In this document: positions 52,801 to 64,000 of the stretch, piece after piece
How the letters are laid out: each line of letters begins with the position of its first letter
Position numbering within the stretch: the stretch's first letter is position 1
Source: Osedax frankpressi
Taxonomy: Eukaryota; Annelida; Polychaeta; Sabellida; Siboglinidae
Length of the DNA stretch: 64,000 nt
Reading direction: 5' to 3'
Assembly: GCA_964035775.1 (NCBI GenBank)
Contig: OZ038313.1
Span: 14,317,805-14,381,804, forward strand
Program-made: the position numbers and the translations under genes
Notes under the pieces: generated by a model
Told to the model about the DNA's origin: nothing
Databases searched by the model: none
Seen by the model: the letters and a program-made list of their open reading frames with translations, nothing else

Positions 52801-55800
52801 TTTCATGAGTACCATATAATATTATAATATATTTTGTTAATAATTATATAATTTTATATATTTAAATGCATTCTTAGGGTTTACAAATTTCTATTACTAT
52901 ATGGATTTATTAATTTAATATTGTATGATATTAAAAGGAACATTTATATATATAAGAGGATATCTATATACCTTACTTTTTGCAAGTACAATATATTATA
53001 AAATAATATTAAATTCAGTCTAATATTAATTTAACAATTTATTTTATCTAAACATATATAGTAGAATGATTTATAATGATATATAATACTTTTTACAAAT
53101 AGAAGATTTGTACTTTTATTATTTTAATATATACAAAGTAATATAATATGTAATAGTTTTAATTATACATTAGCATATCATATACTACTTAATTATTCTT
53201 CATTATATGCATGTTGATATACAAACATTATTAATTTAATTATGTATATATTATTTAATTAGATTATTTTAAAATGTAAACTTAATATATGATATTTTTC
53301 AAAATTTTAAATTAATATTACTAAATGTATATTGTATTATATTGTAGTATACTATAATATATTGATTTTAATTTATTTGATTTATATTTTCCATTTATTT
53401 ATTTTTGTATTCAAATATATTATGATTTTATATTTAAAAAGTATTATGTTGCTATCTTTTGAATTAAAAATTTAGTTTTTTGATAATTAAACAATAATAT
53501 TCTATATATAAAAATCACAAATTATCCATGGATAATTTCCATTATTATTTTTTGTATTTCATATTTACTTTTACATTGAATATTATTTTATAATTAAATC
53601 CACAAATTTTGTAATTACATACTTAACTTGCTTTGTTTGGTTATCAATGTATTTGTACTTTAATGAATTGTATGATTATAACACATGAATACTGGGTACA
53701 TTTAGAATTGAACAACCATATTTGTATACTATAGTATCACATGAAACTAGAATTATAATAAGATTATTAATAATAAGATTATTTTTTATTAAATATTCAC
53801 ATATTGTTCTTGCACCTATACTGATAATATTATAGATAAGATATGATTTGTGATTATTAACCTTATTATTAATAATCTGTTATATCTTAATTTTTTACTT
53901 AGCTGGTTTCAAAATTATAAACATATAACTTTAATCCACTCTATATAATTACATGTAATTAAATATAAACCCATATTTTGTTATTGATATATAATACAAA
54001 TTAAAATAATTAATTGTGTTACACTATTATATTTACTTTCTTATATTATATATCATTCAAAATGATATATCCTTTTTAAATCATTTATTTATTATAATTG
54101 CATCATCTAACTTATTTGTATCTTATAGATTTAATAATTAAACAATCAGATAATTTACACATTAATTTATTGTATAATTTGTAATAATCTTAGAAAACAC
54201 AGTGATGTAATAGTTTGGTAAAATCCTTTGATTGAAGAAATTATGTAAGGCAAAATTAATTTATCTTAAGATTATAAATATTAAAAATAGGTATATTTTA
54301 ATATTGAAAATATTTTGTATTAATCTTACATACATATATGATTATATTAATATATATTTTTTCAATGTAGAATAAAGTTATAATTACTAAAATTACATAA
54401 TTAAAAAAAATTACCTGGATCATTTATATGTTATCCACATGCATATTGATGTAATGATTATATACTTATTTTAAAAGTATTTAATATTACTTTATATAAA
54501 AGGTTATATATTTGCGACTTGATATGGAAAAAATAAATTGAGGAACAATAAAAAAGGAAATGAAATTGAATTTTTCCTTGGATATTCTTTGAAAATATGA
54601 TCTACTATTTTTTATAAAACAATTGCCAGGTATTAATAATATAGAAAAAATATTTTAAAAATATATTAAATAAATTAATATCTCATTGAATTAAATATCT
54701 CAAGAATTCATAATATAATCTTATATAATCATTTAAAATAAAAGTAAATATAATATATCATAATGCAAATAAAATATATTTTCACTATTATTGCAAAAAA
54801 AATACTTTGTTGCTTTCCTATAATCTGTTTTATTATAAAAGTTTATAGCCATATGTCTTTCATATGTAAGACATATCTCTTTACATGTATTACATCTTAT
54901 AAAACATTCATAGATTTAATTTGTGCTATTTTTTATAATTAAAAAAAATAATCCAAACATACTTAATAATATTTACCTTTTTTACCTTATTATGCAATAC
55001 ATTAGAGGAATCATCATTTTAATATATCATGTGTTTTAAAAATACATTGTGTATGTAATTTATTCTATATAGAATTTAAATTTAATTTTAAATTTGAATT
55101 TCTAAAAATATCCCTATTATTGATTTTTCAAATATTTCAGGTACTTTTAAAAAAATAAAAATGTTTTTTTTAAAAATTATTTATAATAAATTTATATTTT
55201 TTTCTATTACCTTATTTAGCCAATAATGAATTATAATATATATCAAATAAATCATATAAATAAAACAAAATTTTAATTTGTATACAATTTTGTTTATAAT
55301 ATTATTATATATTTATAATATTATTATAATATATATTATAATACAAATTATTATTTAAATTCTCCTGAAAATAATTTTATATTATATAATAGTTTTTTTT
55401 GACAACATTTGATCTTTTCTTTTTTCATTAAAATATTTGATAAATAAATATGCATACATTCTTTTATAAAATGAAGAATTTTATAAAAAATATTTCATCA
55501 CTGTTTTTACTGATAAATCTTGTTAAGGGATTCTTATAATATGAACAATGTATTATATAATTAATATAGTTATTTCTTAAAAATTGCTTTTTTAATATAA
55601 AGACAAATATTATAATTAAATGATATAAAATATTAAAAAAATGTTATCTTGTATAATATCATATGTTGTTGTAATTATTATATATATTTGTTTTAATCTT
55701 CGAAGGAATATTTTGATTAAAATTATATAAGTTGATGGTATATATTTTGTAGAATCTTTGTGGGTTAATGTTGTAAACTTTTGTTAGTTCTAAATTTGTG

Positions 55801-56434
55801 ATCCTATTTATATAGATTTATACAAATATACAAATATATATATAGAGTCACTGATTATAGATATCAGTAAATATCATGGAAATGGGTTAATACAATTTAA
55901 TAACATTGTATTAATATATGTGACTCTTGGATGCCAAGACTTGAGATTGATTCATCTTTCTTTTATTTCGTCTATCTACAAAATGATATTAAGTTTAACT
56001 GGATATAAATAGAAATGTATCATTATTAAACTTTTATAGAGATTGATACATAAATTCATGGAATTCTACTCCGGTGTATAGAGGATATAAATACTTACAT
56101 ACATATATCATTACTAATTGTTTATTGAATATTATATTATGTCAATAATTGTCAGAGAGACATTTTGGTAATCAATATTTCAGTATTAATACAATGATGT
56201 CATTTGATTTATATTGATTTATAAAATACTTTGATGTACTAACAAAAATAAAAAATATAAAAAACCTAGATTTTTTTTGCATTTTTATTATATATATATT
56301 ATGAAATTGAAAATTAAATCATAATTTTTATATATATAAAATAATCAGATCAGTTAATCATATATTTATAATATACTTTATTATTATAAAGATACATTTA
56401 TAAAAGATCTATAAATTTGCTACGATCAACATAT
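49866..56434. other. Long AT-rich gene desert
   Basis: No gene, RNA gene or array recognised. The first 300 bases hold the TMX2 3' UTR. A slightly GC-richer patch is at 51125-51270. A near-palindromic TA segment lies at about 51818-51852. Confidence 0.5.
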
Positions 56435-56455
56435 GTACAATGTACAATGTCCATA
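56435..56455. repeat. Three 7-mers of the GTAC-N3 type
   Basis: GTACAAT, GTACAAT and GTCCATA in 7-base steps, embedded in unique AT-rich DNA. Confidence 0.5.
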
Positions 56456-59400
56456 AACTAGTAAAATAGGGATATTCTAAGTTACAATGTTTTTAACATT
56501 TGTTTAAAATCTATTTAAATATTCTATAATTGATCTTGAAAAATGATCTTTATATAATATTAATATAATTTTAGAATTTTATTAATATTTAGGTTAAAGA
56601 TACTGTATTATTATTTTACAATTGTTATAATAGTACTTACTATATTATATTAATTAAATATCAGCTCATTATTTTGATTTACCACTGATTTACCACTGTT
56701 ATTTATCAATTGGTACATTAATTGAAATTCATGAAATAATATGTTATTACTTAATAAATTTGAAAACTTCAAATCCTGAAATGAAATGTGTTTATAATTA
56801 TTTACATATTTTCATAAAATAATAAATTGTTGATCAGATGTATCAATTATGTATAAACTGTTTATTGCAAATAGTTGCAAATAAGATTTATTCTTAAATT
56901 TCAAAGGATAATAAATTAACTTACTATTATTATTAACCCAGTAATATGTTATCAAATGATAAGCCTGTAATTAATGTACTATTTAATGTGTTTATATACA
57001 GATAAGGCACCGATATGATTACATGAACATATTTAATTTACATTTCTAATAACAATCTCATCAATAATACCATTATACTCTTATAAGTTAAAACATACAG
57101 GTAACATACATATAGGTAACATTAATAAACTAGGTATTTAATTGAATACACAAAATATATAACATTTTTTATCTATATATTTTGTATCATCACTTTAGGT
57201 TTTTTTAAACTAATAATCAACAACTTAAATTGTTAGTATTTCATTGTCTTTTACACTACTTTCTATTGTAAATTATTAAGCGATTTACATAATTATTACC
57301 GAACAAATTTAAAGAAAATACTAAGACATTCTAATTTATAATAATGTTATTAATAATATTAATCTATTTACTGATACTGATAGATAAATATGTATAAATA
57401 TAAGGTAGCGATAGAATGGCCATTGAAATTATTCAAATACACATTTGATCTTAATGTCACATGGTATTCATAACGAGTACTTTTAATAATTACTCAAATT
57501 CAAATCCGATCAGAACAATTAATATTTCAGAATTAATAACAATCATATAATTTATAGTTTTATACTTGACTTTCACAGATATTTTGTTTGCACATTTGTT
57601 TATTACTTATACTTATTTTATTTATTAATTAATATGGTATTTATTTTGACCAACCTATTATTATATATCTTATAGACTTCCCGATTCATTTTAAATTCAA
57701 TGCATTTATATTCAATACACTAATTTTAGATATATTAGTCATATTCGATTGTCAGGTTTTATAAAGTTATTGCATTCTATAATCTCTGTAGTTTAACTGG
57801 TCTGCCATTAACAAATAATCACCTTTGTTGTCCTTACTCTATATACTCATTATATACTCTATTTAGCTCATAGATGACTAAATATAGAATAGGTAGGTAC
57901 ATTATGCATTAATTAATTTACATATTTTACAATGCTGTATTTTACAAATTCTTTCTCTAGGTGTGATGCATTTGTTACTAATTAACATATAATAACAATG
58001 CATGAATATTAGATACTTAATATATGGTTTTATATTTAAAGTTTAGTCAAAAGTATAATAATAATGGCTATAAATATGCATATATATATTATAAGTAACT
58101 TATTTAATCAAATATAAAAATGTATTTTATTCAAATTTATACCAGCAATAAGGAAGTTGTAATAATTTTTAATAGTTTCAAAACTCTTACTTAATTTTTC
58201 TATTTTTAGGATGTTTTGCGAATATTGTTATTACCTGACATACTTTTAAATAACCAAAATTTAAATAAATTATCTTCTAGATGAAGATAAAAGTTTATTA
58301 ATAACAAATTTGTGTTCATTTTAAATATAATATTCCCATAATCTGATATCAATATATGTACATGTATTTATATACATCTTTAATATGTAACTGTCTTCTT
58401 ACAATATCTGTTTATCATTACATTACCTACATTTTTTAATAATGTATTCTTTTGATATATAGGAATATGCATGCACCTAAATTCTGCACATTATTTTATA
58501 ATGCCGACTCTATTTAGAAAATATTTTTTATGTTTAACATAATAAATTATGTATTTTCATTTAATTGGAAGAGAATCCGCATTATAATATTATATTAATA
58601 AATTATTATCTAGAATGTGTTTAATTAGATACTAAACTCTAGCAGTAATCTGTTAGGAGAAGGTGAATTATAGAGTTAGGAGAATCTCAATATGATAATG
58701 TATTCATTAGTTCTAAAATAGATTTTTTATGGATGATTTGTTGATAAAGCTGTTTCTTTTGTTAATTAGCGAAATTAACCGGTTATTCTCTATATATATT
58801 ATATTTCCTAGGTGACTCCAGTGTCTATTATAATAATATACCTTAGTCTCTTTGATGGGTACATTTTCATGGTTTTTAATACACAGTTATGTTTTTATAA
58901 TTCTATTTATAAAACCCCCTCAATCCATAAATTAATACTAAGAATCATCCTTAGTCACTGAACTGAGAAGCTGTACACACATAGGCATTCAGTGGATAAT
59001 TAATTCACATTCTTTCTTTCTTGTAATAGTCAATTTGCAATAAGCTTTATATAATATCTTTCATTTCACAATTGTATAAATCAAAAGTTTCACTTGTAAT
59101 AGATATAACAATTTTCGGAGAAAATTAAAGTTATTGTTTTCGGGTTGCTTGACGAGGCAATTAAATGAAATTCCAGATTATTATGCTGGGCATCTGATAA
59201 ATGAACCACAAAGGTGTTTTATGTTTATCTATATATGAACATTGCTTTACCTTATACTCGTTACATGTTTTATCCGAATAGATTACAATAGTCTTGTAAT
59301 ATGTAACATATTTTCAATAGTGAATTGTTTTGTAATCATATATTAATAAGAATATTTATACTCTAATTGTATCATCGGATATTTGTATACATAGATTTAA

Positions 59401-59555
59401 TTTTATTGTAAAAAAAATATCAACTTTATCGTAGAATATTAAATGTCTATCTATATATATATATTTAATTTCTTATAAATGAATCATATATCTATATATT
59501 TTAATTTTGTTTTTATATGAATACATTTTGGCACAATACATTAGTATACATTGGT
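56456..59555. other. AT-rich intergenic sequence
   Basis: No gene or array recognised. Confidence 0.5.
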
Positions 59556-60676
59556 AATGCTGTTAACATTTTGTCGACGTTACATAAGTTAATATATGAT
59601 GAATGACATAGACATTGAGACAGAGAGTTAACATCCACTATACATTTGTATGTACGCACATCTATTTTCTACGGACTACATACTACGTATGTTTCTATGG
59701 AACACGGTTTGATTCATTGGCTACGGATGTGTGCATGTCGTGACCTAGTTTCACTTTATCAAAACAACTTTAATGAAACCGTAGAGAAGTCTAATGACCA
59801 ATGCAAATAAAGTTCAGCAAAATGCTGACAAACCCAGTACAATGGACTGGGCAGAATTTATAATGCATAGGCTGTCGATGTTTTATTGAAGTGACAATCG
59901 CCTTTATATGCGTTGAATTTCCTTTCTTAAATACTATCCGCCAGAACAATATGATTTTGTAAGATGATACCGTAGGAATTCTAGTTAGTATTTCACAATT
60001 CTCGTGTTTTTTCCACAAAATAATCACTAGCAATTTCGCGTGTTAATTATGTACAACTTAGATTTTTGAATGCTAATCTTGTAATTTTAATTCAAATCTG
60101 ATTATGTCCAATATCTTATTATAAAATTATATTCTAGCATTTATATTGCTGAAATACTGATACGATTCCTATTATTCATTAATTATATATATATATTTAG
60201 ATAAAATAAATCTATTTTTATATAGCACAATTAACTTATTTATTTCATGGTATTCTTTTATTGTATTGTTAATAAACATTCTTTACTCTAGGCAATTGCG
60301 TGGTATTTTAATGTAGATGCAGATTTCCTATAATATCCGTAAATCCTGAAGCTGATTCATCTGTGAATCACTTTCATTTCTCATTGCACCAACATCCTGT
60401 ACATCAGTTTTCTGTCTATCTACCTGTAATCAACTCTGCCCTACGCCGTAAACACGATATTGTGAGTAGATCTCTACCCTACATCGTGTATTTACTCGAA
60501 AACCATGCTGCATTCAGTATTAATGCGAAACCAAAAAAAACTATGAACACCGATATTAATAACTGCATTCAAATCATCTAATTCAATCTCTATGACTCAT
60601 CGATGATCACCTATTGGTTGGCATTTCTAGGAAAACATGTCCACCGCCACACCCATCTCTATGACAACCCATTTTC
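59556..60676. other. Less AT-rich block without a recognised gene
   Basis: Composition is nearer balance than the preceding 9 kb, most clearly at 59560-59760, 59780-60030 and 60350-60580. Frames open at 59791-60033 (minus) and 60363-60581 (plus), but neither has a family signature. Old mobile-element sequence or an unrecognised gene are both possible. Confidence 0.3.
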
Positions 60677-60704
60677 AGTATATATATATATATATATATA
60701 TATA
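60677..60704. repeat. (TA)n microsatellite
   Basis: Alternating TA tract of about 28 bases. Confidence 0.9.
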
Positions 60705-61049
60705 GCACAATCAAATTTATATTAACATGTAGTAATTACATAATTACAAAGAGTTTGTTTATGCGACATCCTTTTCATTATCTCCTTCATAGCAACATGT
60801 TTACCAAGAATTCATTATAATCAGCAATTCTAAGTTGTAATGAAATTTAATGGGTATTTTCATTTTTTGTAATTATCTAATTTGTTTAATATAACTATGA
60901 ATGGTAATATAGTATAGTCCATATATAAATCTATCGGCCACATCTAGTTTTAAATATACATATTTATATATCTATATATATTCTATTATTACTCAACGAA
61001 ACGCTCTTGACTTATATCCTAAATGGGTCAAAGTGTAGTTTAAAAATAG

Positions 61050-61269
61050 TGAACATTCTCTCAACGTTATTAACCCAAACTCCAAAGCCAACATCGCTTT
61101 AACCTCGTATGGTCCATTTTAAAGCCGTCGTTGAGGCTGCGTCTACGTATTCTGTAACCACGTCTATAATTACTGATGCCGTAGAGAGATATGATTGCCG
61201 GCATTTCTTTTGTTTTCGTAGGGTGCAATTTGCCCAGTATGGGAATATTTATAAATATATATAAACGCG

Positions 61270-61311
<42 letters not shown>

Positions 61312-61560
61312 GATATATATCTTTTAAGAAATGTTGTTGTCTGTTTAATATTCACTTGTTCTATTTCTGCAGTACTACTCCCTTCGACAGACCAATTGCA
61401 GTCTTTGTTAAGTCGATTAAGTACACTTCATTAACGAGATTGATATAGAATCAGTTGAATTGCTCTCCTGGGTATAAAAACAAAGCTCGCAATCTCTCAA
61501 GCATTGAAACAGTTCATTTACACTACACGCGTTACACTTTACCTATAGAGGTACAATACC
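61050..61560 (+). other. GC-richer block with a short open frame
   Basis: An ATG at 61109 opens about 50 codons (MVHFKAVVEAASTYSVTTSI onward) before running into a (TA)n tract at 61274-61308. A second GC-richer piece, 61370-61560, includes GGGTATAAAAAC at about 61470, a TATA-box-like word. No protein family is recognised. It could be decayed mobile-element sequence or a promoter and exon of a gene lying to the right. Confidence 0.25.
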
Positions 61561-64000
61561 TATATGCGATGAAGATTTAATTTCTATCTCTTTTTTCCTC
61601 TAGGTCTTTCTCTATTGTTCTCTCCTTTATTATGTAAACTACTAAGATTGCTATAATATTGGCAATCACAATAGTTCTATTAAATCTATTCTACAATGTT
61701 GTGGTTATTATCCTTCTATTACTTAGTTTTATTATGGTTATTTGTAATTACCTTTCATAAAGTGATTTGATAACATTATGTTCACATTAATAACACCGCA
61801 GAGCATTCAACATGAGTTTTTTTTACGAGTGTAACTATATTCTACATTTATTTATATAAATAATTCACGTTTAAAAAACGCGTTTATAATATATATACAT
61901 TGATTAAGCACTGTTAGATCAATCAATATATTTTCCAATATCTAGGTAGAAGCTGAATATAAGAGTGAGAAGTTGAGGTTAGAAGTTAGATAGTTGAACA
62001 AAGAGGGCACTACGTTATATTACAAGAAATACATATCATTCGATGTAATTATTATAAAATTTTGCATAAATGAATTAATTTTTGTTAATTCTATGATTTG
62101 TTTATGTTGACTGTAAATTGTTGCTTATACTATAATAGCAAGTGATAATTGTATATATAAAACAATCTCTTGAACCCAGTTAATAATAATGATCTATAGT
62201 CTATATATAGTCTCAATAGTCATTACACTAAAGTAAGCAATCAATTTTAATTAGAACAATGGTAATTTATTTCTCACCTGGACCTAGAAATGATATTGAA
62301 GTGATCAATTATATCGATATAACTTTTTACTTATTTCTAACATTAGTGATATTTATATATTATTTTATAGTATGAATTTAATTGAAAGAACAATTGTATA
62401 CATTGATTATAGTCGAGTTTGTAGGTAAACTATCAAAGCTATATTTTTAATTATATATTATGTGTATGGTATATTTATAAAAATATTTTAAATAAATGAT
62501 TGTAATGATTTTAACTATAGTTAATCAAATTAAATTAATTTATTACAAACTATATTTATTGATAACAAGTAATTGGTTATTATTAAGGTTCCTGTAGTCT
62601 CGGAATATATTATTAACTAATTTATCAAATTACTTGTATAATTTATAAATATATCATATAGAAAGATATAAAAATGTAAATGATTTATAATATTTTTTAG
62701 AAATTACTAGATAATTATTCTGATCTCTATATAATTCTATATCTAATATTTTATATTGACCTAATATAGAATATTATACTTCAATATTAATATTTTTCAT
62801 TATGTTCTTGATCACTAATATAATATGACAATTAATGAGATGTTGTACTAATATTCCCTATTAATTATTTCCATTTTGATTTTGATATTTATTTTAACTT
62901 ATCTGATATTATTGCCATTACCTTTTTATTAATATTGTATAAAAAAATGTATACCTGTATGCATTATAATCAAAATATAAATGTATACTGCTGATTTGTA
63001 TATAAGATTGTATATATTTACATGATATTTGTATTAATTATATTATTCATAGGTACATTTTGTTATAATTTCATCATATATTTTTATAATATTTATATTT
63101 ACTTATAAATATTTGCTAATATATGCCTGGTTATTTAATATATTTTCTATAGTATGTATTATTGTAATATAATATAATTTTTCTAAATAATTGTTATTGA
63201 AATTTATCTATATAATAAGCATTACTTTTTACTAACCAACAATTATAAATAATATCTATAGATATAATTCACATTCACACCACCTTATGCAGAATATTGA
63301 TTATACAATAGAAGATTCTATTTTTAGCATTTTTATAGGTCAATCTTATATTGTTTTGATGAAGGTGAATACAAATTGACCAATGCCATACTAACTAAAA
63401 GACATTGATATAGATATCAATTTACCATATTTTGTTTACTAATCTCATCTCATAATAAAATGTATTTTACCATAATTTACCTTATTTTACCATAATTTCA
63501 CTTGAATATTATTACCATATGATATCATCATAATTTTATATTAAAACATATACAACATATATAACTGATGTTATCTCTTATTATTACTTATAACATCCTA
63601 TAACTTTTCAATCTATGGTAATATATGATATAATGATTATTTCTGTTTTTAAGTATTTAATAACAAATCTCATATCAGATTTTTCTATATAAACCACATT
63701 GTATTTATAACTAGGTATTGGTTAATATTGTGCTGTCTAATATACCAATATATTTTAAACACATTATATTATTCCACTATATGCAAAACATGATAAATGT
63801 ATAGAAAAATATTGTAATTAAGAGAATATCAAATATTCTAAAATAAATTATTGTTAGTGTATTAAACCCTCTATATTGCCAATGAAAATGTATCTAATTA
63901 TCACATTTATATTATTTAAACTTCTATTATTATAAACATTTTAATTCATATTCTTATTTAAAATACTTTATTTTATATTTAATTAATTATTTATAATTAT
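61561..64000. other. AT-rich intergenic sequence to the right edge
   Basis: No gene, array or RNA gene recognised. Confidence 0.5.

Noticed and set aside
59791-60581. Two open frames of 72-80 residues as genes
   Set aside because: No family signature, no splice context, and length within reach of chance in this slightly GC-richer block.

Overview
This is a very AT-rich stretch of animal nuclear DNA, about three quarters A+T or more by eye. It has short GT-AG introns, heavy (TA)n microsatellite content and several minisatellites. The best clue to the organism is a small heat shock protein with two alpha-crystallin domains. That layout is typical of flatworms, such as the schistosome egg antigen p40 family. 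I infer a platyhelminth, probably a parasitic fluke; the species cannot be told from the sequence.

Four host genes can be assembled exon by exon, with splice sites and phases that agree. (1) 16237-18437 (+): a secreted, probably GPI-anchored protein with two thrombospondin type-1-like modules. (2) 33751-38180 (+): a 295-residue small heat shock protein with two alpha-crystallin domains in seven coding exons. (3) 39136-39689 (-): DNAJC24/DPH4, the J-protein with a CSL zinc finger used in diphthamide synthesis; two exons, 143 residues. (4) 46930-49865 (+): TMX2, a thioredoxin-fold membrane protein of the endoplasmic reticulum; seven exons are seen and the N-terminal exon or exons are missing. 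Genes 2 and 3 converge. Genes 3 and 4 diverge. The last three concern protein folding and translation-factor modification, but nothing suggests co-regulation. Weak exon candidates lie at 29.4-30.0 kb and 61.1 kb, and a TATA-box plus CpG-rich promoter candidate lies at 24.72-25.23 kb.

The rest is repeats and plain AT-rich sequence. 1-3788 is a near-perfect 14-bp satellite that continues beyond the left edge. Two further 14-bp satellites lie at 10618-11098 and 13551-13800, the last running into a 200-base assembly gap (13801-14000). All three are dimers of a 7-bp word of the form GTAC+NNN or a close variant. Short arrays of single 7-mers of the same form occur at 8811-8887, 14267-14287, 21237-21278 (inside a large hairpin) and 56435-56455. 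Two more 14-bp tandem repeats of unrelated sequence sit at 9037-9092 and 43856-43912. Other arrays are a 31-bp repeat (22354-22586), a 12-bp repeat with higher-order structure (22979-23994) and a 17-bp repeat (25711-25931). A short broken integrase relic lies near 42.02-42.19 kb. From 49.9 to 59.5 kb I see no gene.

The most unusual material is the 7-mer/14-mer GTAC satellite family, the hairpins associated with it, and a 45-bp sequence shared by the two corresponding introns of the two alpha-crystallin domains.
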